In this document: one piece after another, positions 48,629 to 59,905 of the stretch
Layout of the letters: every line of letters starts with the position of its first letter
Numbering within the stretch: the first letter of the stretch is position 1
NCBI GenBank assembly: GCA_902729315.2
Contig: LR746273.1
Coordinates: 6,112,001-6,176,000, forward strand
Reading direction: 5' to 3'
Origin: Spirodela intermedia
Lineage: Eukaryota; Streptophyta; Magnoliopsida; Alismatales; Araceae
Length of the DNA stretch: 64,000 nt
The notes under the pieces: model-generated
Told to the model about the DNA's origin: nothing
Seen by the model: the letters and a program-made list of their open reading frames with translations, nothing else
Databases searched by the model: none
Program-made: the position numbers and the translations under genes

Positions 48629-49740
48629 TGATCTTCCTCGCGATAATGGACAAGCTTTTTCATGTGGGTTTGTAGAGAAATCACCCTTCCTTGGTGGGCA
48701 CGGAAAAAACTGACATTTTTGTCGATAAATGGGATCATTTTATGACAAAGTTGGTTCTCTAGTTTACTGAATGCCTTGTATCTATCTCTTCGAGAAACAC
48801 AGCATGCGTGTTCAACAACATCCCTTAATCTTTTCGTCTTTCTTACTTGAACGTAAAAAAATATGCCTACCCCACAAGACCCTCTCTCTCTATAACCCGT
48901 TATGCAACGCATCGCTTTAAATGGTATGCGTCTTGGGTCGGGATGACACACTTGTGAGCTTCTGCTGGCGCAGGCAAAAGGTCAGACTTTTCTTTCATTC
49001 GCAATATTATATTTTTTTAAAAATCTACGATAAACCTCTCTCTCTCTCTCTCTCTCTAGAGGATAAGCAGGATAAGCCGAGAGGGGAAGGGCATGGTGGT
49101 GGTGGTGGTGGTGGTGGTTTCGTAGTAAGAGGGAGATGGGAGGGCATGCCGTGGAACGTGCACACTACACCTCGATTTGTCCCGAGCTGGGCCCAGCCTC
49201 GTACTGCCATATTAAAAAGATGCGAGTACTACATAAACAGACGGTAAGGGAAAGCTCCGGGGGAGGAAGAAAGAGAGCGGAAATGTGCGCTCGCGCAGTT
49301 AATTTGCCTAAGAAAGGAGGGAGGACTCCGCTCGGGAGACTGGACTCCGATGAACAGCTGGAGAGGTCTTGCGTTCTTCTTCTGTGCAAGCGATAATTTC
49401 CCTTCTCGTCTTCTTCTTCTTTTTTTTTGAAAGTTCTCTGGTTTTCGTGCCATCTTTCTGGTAGCTTTTCGTGTGGCGAGAAGGTTCCCTTCGAGGAATA
49501 GAAAAATGGGGCAAGCCCGTTTAGTTTTCCTCCAGAATCTAAGGGTGGGGGCGAACATGATTCATTTATCTGGGTAATTTAGAAGGAGTTGGAGCCGTTG
49601 ATGGGTGAAGAGTGGAAAAGAAGGTGGAGTGGAGGTCGATCAGGGCCGGGGATGGGAGAGGCAGAGAATAAGTAGACCGGATATTGACAAATTTCCTGTC
49701 ACTGTTCTTGGAAGGTCGTTTGTTCTCATGGAGATTTTCT
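46498..49740. other. Long intergenic region rich in CT/GA tracts
   Basis: About 3.2 kb with (CT)n or (GA)n tracts near 46527-46556, 46663-46681, 47283-47309, 47823-47848, 48579-48624 (the longest, about 46 bases) and 49037-49058. ORFs made of SLSLSL or RERERE come from these tracts. No gene is supported. The right part is probably the upstream region of the DUF863 gene. Confidence 0.55.
48007..48074. promoter_or_regulatory. Cluster of four ACGT-core motifs
   Basis: Within 68 bases occur TCACGTAT (48007-48014), the palindrome TGACGTCA (48020-48027), GACGTCAC (48039-48046) and the G-box palindrome CCACGTGG (48067-48074). Such cores are bound by plant bZIP and some bHLH factors. The cluster lies about 4 kb upstream of the DUF863 start codon, so its target is uncertain. 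Confidence 0.4.
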
Positions 49741-50525
49741 TATCTGGGATCTCCCCTCCTCTTTCCTCTTTCCCTCTCTCTCTCTCTCGCTGGCTCAGGT
49801 GAAGGACATTTTCCCATCTGACTGCCGGCTGAGTGGCGCCTTCCCCTCTCTACGGACCTGCAGGGCCGACCGCTCCTCCCTCATTTCATTACTTCTCTTC
49901 TGTGGGTTTTTACTCCTCCTCTGTGACCGCTGCTCCTCCTCCTTCCTCGTGCTTCTCCTCCCCACCTTCCTGCGGACGCCTCCTTTTCCGGTTGGGCTCT
50001 GGAGCTTGTACCGTCGCCTCTATTTGTCGTCTCTGAGGGGCTATCGACTACGCGAAGTCTGGCGGGACCAAATTGCCATGGTGGAAGGGCAAGGCCCACC
50101 TGGTTCCCGTCTCCTCCGGCTCTTCTCGCGCAATCGGGCGAAGAGAGGATGAGAAGCCGAGGATTTGGCGTGTAGGCCCGCAGGTAATTTTTCCTTCGTC
50201 TTTCGTCCTCCTATGTCTCTCTTCAGATGGGCTTTCTTCCCCACCTGTGTCCTCCCAGAGATTCCGATGAACGGATTGCTCGTCAAATCTGCCTTTTAAT
50301 ATGTTCCTTTTTTTTTTTCTCTTATCCACTAGAGAACTCTGTTAAACGGAAAATATGCAAAGATTATTGCATGCTCACTTCCTTTCTAAGTATTTTGGTG
50401 ATTCGAGTTACTTCGCGGCATTCCGTCCCAGAGGCTCCTAAATTATTGGAGAACTGGGCATCTGCAGATGCGTGAGTTGCAATTTTTTTCCCTCTCCCTT
50501 CTGGGCACAGAACGCAGTGCTCTCT

Positions 50526-50572
<47 letters not shown>

Positions 50573-52019
50573 TATATTTTATTTTCTGCTGTAGCTAGAG
50601 ACTGGTCGCCAGATCGAGGTACGTCCATGGTGCTTCTGAGACATTTCTTCTCGACCAGGCGAGGAGCACAGCATATGCTGCTCTTGTCTCTTTCGTTTCA
50701 TTGTTCTAAGATAATCGTTTAGAGGCATGAATGGATATTATAACCTGTGAGAACACATTTTTTGATGAATTTTCTTGGGATTTACTGGATCTAGATTATT
50801 ATTTTTTTTTTTTTTGTGGGGGTTCCGGTCACCTTTAATGCAAGAACATCGTGCTATGTTCCGATCTGGCAGTTGTAGGATCACCGTTTTTGATGGGATT
50901 AAGAACAATAATTTTCTATTTCTGGAATGCTGACACTGTGAATTGGTTAATTGGATGCCTGCGGGCAATGTAGGTGGACCATCTACCGAAGGAGTTGACT
51001 TGGGATGTGGCTAATGTGACAGATTAATGTGGCAAACTTTCTAAAACTGGTCGTGCTAATATCTCGGGTGCTGCCAATGGCATGATATGAACTCAGATTT
51101 GGCACATTAATTCACATCTATCCATGTTTCAGATTCTAATTAATGTATAATCATGCTGAATATTGGGTAAAATTATGAATCTGACAAGATTAGCAGACAG
51201 AGGTGACTCTTGGATCGGCACAAGGACCAGGTTGATGGCGATTATGAAAGGAAAACAGAATAGCTCATCGTGTTTGAGTAGTTCCTTCCAAATTGCGCAA
51301 GATCCTTCTCAAGTGGGCCCTGGAATGAATGCTCAGACCTCGGGGCAGACACTGGGCTCCCTCCTTATTCAATGGGCACCACCAAGATCTTCTGGTTTTA
51401 CTCCTCTGGTGATCTTCTTCTTCTTCTTTTCTTCCTTCATCAGAGGGTGCCAGGAAGTGGTCAGCACCAGGATAATCACAGCCATGAATCTCTGCAGATA
51501 GTCAGCCTTGGGCATTTAAAGAGCTATTTTTTCTATGTTTTCCCTCTACTTTTTTCTTTTTTTTCCTCTCAGTAGAAAGAAACAAATCATCGTTCAGTAA
51601 TTTGGGTCGGTCCAATCAATATCAGCAGGTATTTTCAGATTCCCCGCAACTGAGAGTCCTGAGATCTCCGTGGTTTTCAATCAATCGTTGATTTCTAGAT
51701 AGATCAGTAGCTTCCTTCACTAAAATCCTCACAATTGCCTCCGAGGATGAGGACCATGGCCATGATTCTAGCAAAGGAGAGATCACTCTTGAAGAGAACT
51801 CACTATCTTATAGCTGAGAGGCTCATAGAAGATAAATTTTAGATAAATCTGGTTATATGTTCCATGTAGAGATCGCATATTATTGGGGTTCTGATAGTAG
51901 ATATTTATCCCAGACCCTTTAAAAATATTACCAATTCTGGTTCTGTTCACTGCTTTTCTTCTCTGTATCAGCCATATTTTTTATTTTTTTGAAAATATCT
52001 ATATTTGGGGATTTTTCAG
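49741..52019 (+). other. Probable 5' leader and leader introns of the DUF863 gene
   Basis: The DUF863 start codon lies two bases after a good acceptor (GATTTTTCAG ending at 52019), so at least one upstream non-coding exon must exist. A CT-rich, GC-richer block at about 49750-50180 ends in CGCAG|GTAATTTTT, a plausible donor. A (TA)n tract at about 50526-50568 lies in the presumed intron. Exon borders are inference. Confidence 0.35.
50526..50568. repeat. (TA)n microsatellite
   Basis: About 20 AT units followed by a short imperfect TATTATATTATATTTTATTTT tail. Confidence 0.95.
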
Positions 52020-52021
52020 GA

Positions 52022-55000
52022 ATGGGAACAGTGGAGTGCAAGAACCATTTTCCAGGACACTACTCCATGAGCAATCTTAATGATGGTGGAATGATCGGGC
52101 GGCCTCGATGTTATGAAGAACGGGTGCAGAGCAGGCAATTCTGTGATGGGTTTCTACCGAGGCCTCTCGACGGGTTCCTCGATCATGACAGAGAAGCACT
52201 GAAGCAGACGATGCTCATGCACAACGCGATTTTTAGGAAACAGGTAGAAAAGTAGCCTCTGCGCATAAATAAATTTGTGATTATATGAACTTTGATGTTT
52301 TTCATTTATGCCATCAGAATGTTTTAGAAACTTTTTGAAAAACCCAGGTAATTTTTTGTGAAGAAAATTAGAATTTTCTCACTCTATGAGATCCTTTTCC
52401 TCCGATGCAGGTGTCTGAACTCCACCGTCTTTATAGAAAACAGAGAGATCTGATGGAAGAACTCAAGAAGAACAGGGATCGAAGCTTTTTCTTCCTCCAG
52501 CGGCCACCTCCATCACCTCATCTTCACGGGATTCCTTCTCCAGGCGGCAAGGATTCAGAGAACGCCATGAATGGGTCCAGCCATTCGAGCTCCCCAAGTC
52601 TGAGGAACGGTGGGAGGGGGGGGGTCAGGAAGCCTCCAAGAAGGATGCTCGACCTTGAGCTCCCGGCTGAAGCATACATTGACATCGAGGATGCAGAAGA
52701 CACAAAAGTGGAAGCTTTTGTCGAGCCTCTGTCTGAACCGGGCGACCCTAGAGAGAGAAACTCTGCCTCTCGATCCGAGAGCTGTCTGAGGCTAACTCTC
52801 GCAACTTCTCAGAGCCCTCCCTGCTTGGATGACCTGAACAAGCCCCTTGGAGATGAGGCCTTGGAGGAGGCAGCTGCTTCTTCCAGAAAATTTCCATTTC
52901 AGGCTAATTGTTATCAAGATCTTCAAGGGAAGCAGAGATCCACGGTGTCATCTTCAGGTCTCGTGGGCCACCAATTTCTTCGGGACGATTTCGGTAAGAT
53001 CTCCTTTAGTCAGATCTGTCTATAAGAGCGGCCTTTTTTTTCCACCCCCTTTAATGGATTTATAATTATAGATAAATCATGAGAAACAGAATCGCAGCAT
53101 GAACTTTTAATCAACGTTTTTTAGAAATCGAGTCGGCTGCTATTAGCAATCTTTTTTTTTTTTTGGGGCTGATTCCTATGATACTTTGATGGGGAAGAGA
53201 ATCCGATTCTCTTTGTTCGGTAAAATAGGAAAGTTGACTTTTTTCTTGTGATAATTTAGTAATTGTACAGGTTATTTTATGCCCATTTTGAAAATCCAAT
53301 TATCGAATATATATATTCATAATTTCAAATTATCCTGTGATCAGAGAGAGAATACGATTCCCTTTGTTCAGCAATCTAGGAGAGTTTACTTTTTTATTGT
53401 GGTAATTTACTAAATATATATTTCCTTCCACAGGGCAAGCCAGGAGCCATGCAAATTCCCTCGCTCTTGGTGTGGTCAGCAAGAATGCGGGCCCACCATC
53501 CGAGCCTATGGATGCTCGGAATTTCTCATGGTTGAAAGAGAAGCCGCCATCTCAGGGGATGGAAACCTCTGATAGAACCTCTCATTTCAGCAATCTTAAG
53601 TATCCAGGATTCTCAGGCCCAACTGCATCGTCTAGCCCTCCGTCAACCCTACCTGGCGTTGACTATGCCAAGGCGACCTCTATGGTGGGTTTCCAATGGA
53701 GACAGCCTCTGACTGGCTTGAGCCCGGTCAACGCCTTCCCTCCCTTCAGCAGGTACATAGCCGTCAAATGCTCAGAGTCATCTCTGTTTAAATTTAGAAA
53801 CTATTTGAAAATGGCCGTGGAATTATAATTTCAGGTCAATGCCGAGAATGGGGAGTGAGGCCCAACTCTACTCTAATGTGTTTCATCATGGGAGTTCTTC
53901 ATCATCAGTGCCCTGGTCTCTTATCGGGGATAATCACTATAAGAAGTCAACTCTCGTCAACGACAATGGATACTCTCCTCCCAGTGGACTTCACGGTTTG
54001 TGCGACAGTGGAGAGGGGAAGAAGGGAAGCCCGTCGGGAGGAATTCCCTGGCTGAGAACGGGAGGATCACGCTGTAACAGGTCTGTGACCTGCAGCGAGG
54101 ATGGCTTCCAGGAGTTGACTTTTGCAGAGAGACATTGCCGACGAAAGTCAAACCTCTGTGCTCCTGAAGTCGAAACCCTTCAGAATTCGCCGCCGGTTTT
54201 GAAAGGGAAAGGAGTGGAATTCCAACAGCGGGCGGCGCTCAACTTCACCGCCGCCTCCCCGGAGGAGATCTCTTCAGACAAGGACGTCGTCATCGTCGCA
54301 GATTCATCTTCTCACAGCAAATTGCCGCAGAAGCTGTTCCACGCGACAGTTGACCCATCTCGGGGGAATATCAATTTGAATTCTTCAGCAACAAGCTTCG
54401 TCCTCGAGGTCGATTTGGAGGCGCCGCCAGCATCTCCGCCGGAAGAAGACCCGGAACCAGCTTCCCTGGTCAACCGGCAGCGGCTCCAATCGGCGGAGCT
54501 GGAAGAGGAAGATCCAGAGAGGGCAGTGGCTGCGGCGGCGGAGACGATTCTCAAGATAAGACTGGACGGAACTGCCCGATGGACGGAGCCTCCATCTCCG
54601 GCGGAAGCTCTCCGATGGTTTGCCGAAGTGGCGGCCTGTGATGGGTCCAGAGGGGAGACGATGGTGGATGAATCTGCTGGGCTCGAGGGAGATGGCGACC
54701 GAGGAAGCTCCCCGTCGGATTCCGGCGGCATGGATTATTTCGAGCGCACGGCGCTGAATCTGACTGAGACCAGATTTTGGGAAAATTTCTCTTCTAGACC
54801 CAAGAAAGGAGCGGAGGCTGAGGAAGAAGAAGAAGAAGATGGTGATGATGATGAAGAAGAAGGGTTTGCGCATCTGCTGTTGACCAGTAAGAGGGGAGGC
54901 CAGTCGAGGCGGCGGCGCCGCCGGAGGGACTTCCAGAGGGACATCCTCCCCGGGCTGGTCTCCCTTTCCAGGCAAGAGGTGAACGAGGACTTGCAGATGA

Positions 55001-55218
55001 TCGGGGGCCCGATGCGGAGGACAGGTGGCCGTCGTCAGGGAAGGAGAGGGCGGCAGCCGTTGACCGCCGAGTCCACCGGCGGCGCCGCCGCCGCTAATCT
55101 GGGTCAGCAACGCGCCGCCGTCAGCGGGAGGAGCGTGCCGGGGTGGGGGAGGACGACGAAGAGATGCCGGCGGCAGAGATGCCCCCCGGTCAACGTCTTC
55201 CCTCCGTCTTACAGCTGA
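52022..55218 (+). CDS. DUF863 family protein, four coding exons
   Basis: Exons 52022-52243, 52411-52993, 53434-53752 and 53835-55218 join to 835 residues with GT-AG introns. The start is fixed by the acceptor just upstream and by the family N-terminus MGTVECKNHFPGHYSM. Family hallmarks: HDREALKQTMLMHNAIFRKQ running into VSELHRLYRKQRDLMEEL across exon junction 1/2; a Ser/Pro-rich middle with PRRMLDLELPAEAYIDIE; INLNSSATSFVLEVDLEAPP; and a C-terminal block, ESAGLEGD to MDYFERTALNLTETRFW. After that come an acidic run (EAEEEEEEDGDDDEEE), a basic run (SRRRRRRRDFQRDILPGL) and SLSRQEVNEDLQMIGGPMRR. The family is plant-specific, probably nuclear (inference from the basic run), and of unknown function. 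Antisense ORFs at 54312-55110 are shadows. Confidence 0.9.
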
Positions 55219-55625
55219 AGAGGGGGACGCTCAAGAGTGTCCCCTAAGCGTGCGAATGGTTGACTTCTTCTTCGAGGCATTTTTCGTCTCTTTTTTTTCA
55301 AAAACCCGGAATATCTTCTGTCCTGGTCTGCGCCGCCACCCGCCGCCATGAGCGTAGAACGGATTGTATATTTTTAGAAAATAAATCCGCATTTTTTGGG
55401 GAAAATATGGCCCACAATTATTAAAATAAATACATATAATAATAATAACATATAATCCGAAGGAAAATTGCATTTTTGGATGGGCCCCACAAAGACACCG
55501 CGTATTATGCACGCGAGGACCCGATTAGATCCAACGGTCAGTTGTATACCGGACGCGAGGCGAGGGTTAGAACGAATTTGAGACCGACGACGCGTCCGGG
55601 CCGGGGGTTTTGATGGAAGGTAGGA
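55219..55625. other. Intergenic gap between DUF863 and eIF5A genes
   Basis: Short AT-rich and GC-rich patches, no gene. The right end is the eIF5A promoter. Confidence 0.6.
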
Positions 55626-55635
55626 CTATATAAAC
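55626..55635 (+). promoter_or_regulatory. TATA box of eIF5A
   Basis: CTATATAAAC lies about 250 bases upstream of the ATG. Between them a probable leader intron runs from about 55722 (CGCAAG|GTGAAA) to 55881 (ATTTCGGTAG), so the spliced leader would be short. Confidence 0.7.
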
Positions 55636-55886
55636 GTTCCCGCTTCGCCGCTGATATCGTCGTCGACTCACCACACTGGCCGTCTGCTGTTCCGATCTCA
55701 CCGTCGAAGCGACTCCCGCAAGGTGAAACCCTATCCATCTCCGCAGTCTGATCTCTCTTTCCCTCTCCTCTTCTTCCTCGTCTTTTTCTGATCTTTGTGC
55801 GTTTTAGGGTTACGAATTTTCTGATCTTGTCCGACCCAGGTTTATCTTTGACTGAGGGTGGTTTGTTTTTTATTTCGGTAGCGATC

Positions 55887-58851
55887 ATGTCGGACGAGGA
55901 GCACCACTTCGAGTCGACCGACGCCGGGGCCTCGAAGACATATCCGCAGCAGGCTGGGACGATCCGTAAGAATGGTTACATCGTGATCAAGGGAAGGCCG
56001 TGCAAGGTGCGTTTCTGCTTGGCGATCTGAGATCTGTGCTTGTCCATGTGCATATTATTTGTTATCGTTAATATCCCTAGAAGTTCGGCTGGGATTCCCC
56101 CAGCTGTGCGTTCGTCTTCATGTGTATATATCGTGGAATGGTGTCGTATGCTTACTGCTTGGTTTTTGTGAGATTTTTTAACAAATCGTGGTGGGTACTT
56201 TAAATTTTGTGAACTTTTTTTGTTTGGCAAATAGTTCAATAAGGTTTCGTTTTTAAGGTCTAGTGGCATTATCTTTTTCATATGAGGTCCTGTCACGTCC
56301 TCTGTGAACTAGGTTTATTGCTGTTTATCTGTGAGGTCTGAATTTTTACAGCATGTTCGTAATGGGCTCTTGATTTTTTTTGGTTGTTCTGTCAGACTTT
56401 CCTGTTGTTCGATTTTGCAGTCATGTTTGTTTGTCGAATCAATTCCTTCGTTATCTCGGGGGTTTGTGAAAATATAGCTCTTTCATGCTTCCTTAGATTG
56501 GTCAAGTCCGCCAATGCATCAGCCTGGGTTTTTCATTTGTTGGATGCAGTGTTACATGACTGTAAAGACGTAATCCATTTATTTATGAAGCCATCTATTT
56601 CTAGAAATTTTTTTTAAAAGGGGGCGCATTACCCTCTATAAAAGCTCACTGAATTGTTATCCCTTGTAATGTTATCATTGCTTCAGATTAGATGAAACAA
56701 AACTGCTGCAGGATGTGGGATTTATTTACTTTTGAGTTTGCAAGGTCTAAAGACGACTGCACCAGGATCTGAGTGTTTTTAGAAGACTCAGTTTTAAATC
56801 TCGTTGATCTTTATGGTAGATGGACCTAATTTTGGGATATGTTGTATTAATCGCGTAAAATTATTCCGCTTTCCCACTGAATTTTGAATTGACTCCATAA
56901 GATCAGGGAGCAGCTGCTTTTGGGCGCTTTTTAAAATGGTTTCACAGAAACTCGTCTAATTTACTTGTTTCTAATGTTGATTTATCTCGTCTCCGAGTCA
57001 CAGTTAGTAAATATTCAGTTTTTTTTTCATGATTCTGATTTATTTATTTTTGTTGTGCATTTCCCACTTATGTTCTATCAGCGTGAGTCTCATGCATTCT
57101 TCTTTGTCTGGATTGTAATTGGGCGGGATCCTTAAAATATTTTGACAACTTTATCTCTAAGAGAAATATATAGATGTCAGGAACTCTATTTCATTGTCAG
57201 AATTTTGTCTCTTTACTCCGAGAATGCAGGCTCATGTTTGAGTTCTATACTCAAACTGTGTATGAAAGTTTATCTCTATTCTTCTTGTACTCGGTTCTTT
57301 CTACCTACTTCATTGTGTAGAGGGAAAATTGGAAGAGTGTATAAGAAAGCTTTGTTTTCATCGGAGGAAATTAGACAGTGTGAGAGTATTAATTGCGAAT
57401 CAAAGTTTTTTTTTAAATGAGGCAGCAGGAAAAATCATTCCTTTTAATAAAAAATATCCATCTTTCTTTTGTCTTTCGTCTTCCTTAAACATTTGGCTCT
57501 CCATTTCTTTACTCTATTTATGCTTAAAGTTCTTCAGCCGTTCGGTTTTCTGTTATTAATGGACCAGGTTGTTGAGGTTTCGACATCCAAGACCGGGAAG
57601 CACGGCCATGCAAAGTGCCACTTTGTTGCAATTGATATCTTCAATGGGAAGAAGCTGGAAGATATCGTTCCCTCTTCTCATAACTGTGATGTAATCACCT
57701 CGGAATTCAATTCATAATCTTTTATTGTTGTAATCATATTACAGCGCCATTTATCAGTTTCCAATTCTTATCAGGTTCCTCATGTCAACCGCACTGACTA
57801 TCAGTTGATTGATATCTCTGAAGACGGATTTGTATGTGTCCATTCTCTATCTATCTGCTCAATATTTTCTTGTGAAGTTGAAGCTCTCTAAAGCCGATGC
57901 TGCATCTTGCAGGTGAGCCTGCTGACTGATAATGGCAGCACCAAGGATGACTTGCGGCTTCCAACTGATGACGCCCTCCTCTCTCAGGTAACATTGCATG
58001 CATGATGCCTCAATCTAGTTAATTAACTAGGCGGGATTAATGAGTTAGTATGTTTTAAAGCATTCAACAAGTTTTAATATCTTAAAAGCTGTAAGTGGTT
58101 ATGAGAACCTCAATTCTGAGGGGTAGATTGTGACCTTATGTGATCAAGATGAGGCTTCATCTGGTTAATTTCTTGCATGATGAGAATATTTCTGATATCT
58201 TGGGATTCTATGCCTTCGTTAGGTTCTTGTTACAGTAATGGGGCCTTGGATAAGATTCAGGGTTTTTGTTTCTATTCTTGGTTAAGGATTCAACAGATTG
58301 TTCTACTTAGCTCTACGTCTCAGAGTGCAGTGTTTATTTGGCTAAGAGAGAGAAACATAGAACCAGAAAGAGGAAGCTTCCTTCGCTCGAGTTTTTTTTC
58401 TTTTTAGGGGGGGGGAGATCAGTTTTCCTCAATTTCTCTATCTCAGGGATTTGCTTAGAAATTGATAACACAGGAAATTGTTGGGATACCTCTCTCTCTC
58501 TCTCTCTCTCTCCCTCTCTCTCCCTCTCTAGCTTATTCTTTTTCTGGAAAAAGTTACATTCGTTGTTGGTTGGGTTTGCTCAAAATTAAGGATTTATAGT
58601 GTATCAAATATTTTATCAGTAAAGTTCATCTCTCTCTCTCTCTATCTCCTGTGTTCCTGGATTGTGATTTTTCCGTTGGACTATACCCAATTCATCATTG
58701 AACGATGTATTGCGATGATCTTCCCCTGACCGTGCGATTGTATCTCCAGATTAAAGACGGGTTTGCGGAGGGGAAGGACCTGGTCGTATCGGTGATGTCC
58801 GCCATGGGAGAAGAGCAGATCTCCTCCCTCAAGGACATTGGTCAGAAGTAG
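55887..58851 (+). CDS. EIF5A: Eukaryotic translation initiation factor 5A (eIF5A)
   Basis: Exons 55887-56006, 57568-57690, 57775-57831, 57913-57987 and 58750-58851 join to 158 residues. The first ATG reads [18 protein letters not shown], the plant eIF5A start. The hypusination loop [12 protein letters not shown] is intact, with the Lys to be modified at about residue 51. Family segments follow: [73 protein letters not shown] and the C-terminal [15 protein letters not shown]. eIF5A helps ribosomes through difficult peptide stretches and in termination. Intron 1 is about 1.56 kb. All splice sites are GT-AG and phase 0. No defect was seen. Confidence 0.97.
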
Positions 58852-58887
58852 CAATAGAATCCCTCCCCCAAAACCCCCCTCCCCTCT

Positions 58888-58922
58888 CTCTATCTCTATC
58901 TCTATCTCTATCTCTATCTATC
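58888..58922. repeat. (TATCTC)n microsatellite in the eIF5A 3' flank
   Basis: About five units of the hexamer CTATCT, followed by further CT repeats to about 58937, just after the stop codon and probably inside the 3' UTR. Confidence 0.9.
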
Positions 58923-58937
58923 ACTCTCTCTCTCTAA

Positions 58938-59131
58938 GCACTCTCTCCCATACTATCGAGAGATTCTGTGCGAGGAAGAAGATGCGGTAACAGGGGAAGA
59001 TTTATAAATGCGTATATATATATATATGACTGGTGGTTTGAAGAATTATATTGAGGTGCTTCTTACATTCCCAGCTGTTTTTTTATCTCGATGTCTCACC
59101 GTTGAATTTTCTATCTTCAGATCCCAGTGTA

Positions 59132-59163
<32 letters not shown>

Positions 59164-59428
59164 TGGGGAGTAGGTCAGATGAGAGAGAGAGTGAGGATGT
59201 CAGCTACCTTTAAAAGAGAAGAGAGAGGGGGCAGTGGGTCAGATGGGAGAGGGAGAGAGGAAGTCAGCTTCCTTTAAAAGAGGAGAGAGAGAGAGAGAGA
59301 GACCGCGGTTGGAATCTGGGTTCCATTGAGATCACAGAGAGAGTAGGGTTCGTCCATGTTTTAGAGACATCGTGTCTTACTAAGCCCGCCCCTATCCAGA
59401 AGAGCTTCATGCCTGCTCTTCAAGAGGG
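58938..59428. other. Gap between convergent eIF5A and IPK genes
   Basis: Probable 3' UTRs. GA tracts occur at 59132-59158 and 59281-59302, with a duplicated GTCAG-CTNCCTTTAAAAGAG phrase at about 59200 and 59262. Confidence 0.6.
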
Positions 59429-59539
59429 TCAACGCAGAGGCCGTTGGGCCGGCCGGATGGCGGTCCCCAGCCAGTCGTCAACGCTGGCTCCCAAGAGCTC
59501 CCCCCTGAGCGCTCTCAAGGAGTGATCCGTACCAGCCTG

Positions 59540-59572
<33 letters not shown>

Positions 59573-59779
59573 TGAGATGCTGCGGATGGAGAGCAGAACT
59601 GAGAGGAATTACTTACTTACCGAGAGGGAGAGAAAGAGAGAGTCTGAGGTGCTGCGGATGGAGAGCAGAACTGAGAGGAATTACTTACTTACCGAGAGGG
59701 AGAGAAAGAGAGAGAGAGAGAGAGAGTCTGAGGTGCTGCGGATGGAGAGCAGAACTGAGAGGAATTACTTACTTACCGA

Positions 59780-59814
<35 letters not shown>

Positions 59815-59865
59815 TGAGGTGCTGTGGATGGAGAGCAGAACTGAGAGGAATTACTAACCGAGAGG

Positions 59866-59905
<40 letters not shown>

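Noticed and set aside
51163-51575. 112-codon ORF upstream of DUF863
   Set aside because: It has poly-Phe from a TTC run and no known motif; best explained as leader intron.
54312-55110. Long minus-strand ORFs (139 and 241 codons)
   Set aside because: Antisense shadows of the GC-rich last DUF863 exon, with low-complexity Ser/Phe runs.
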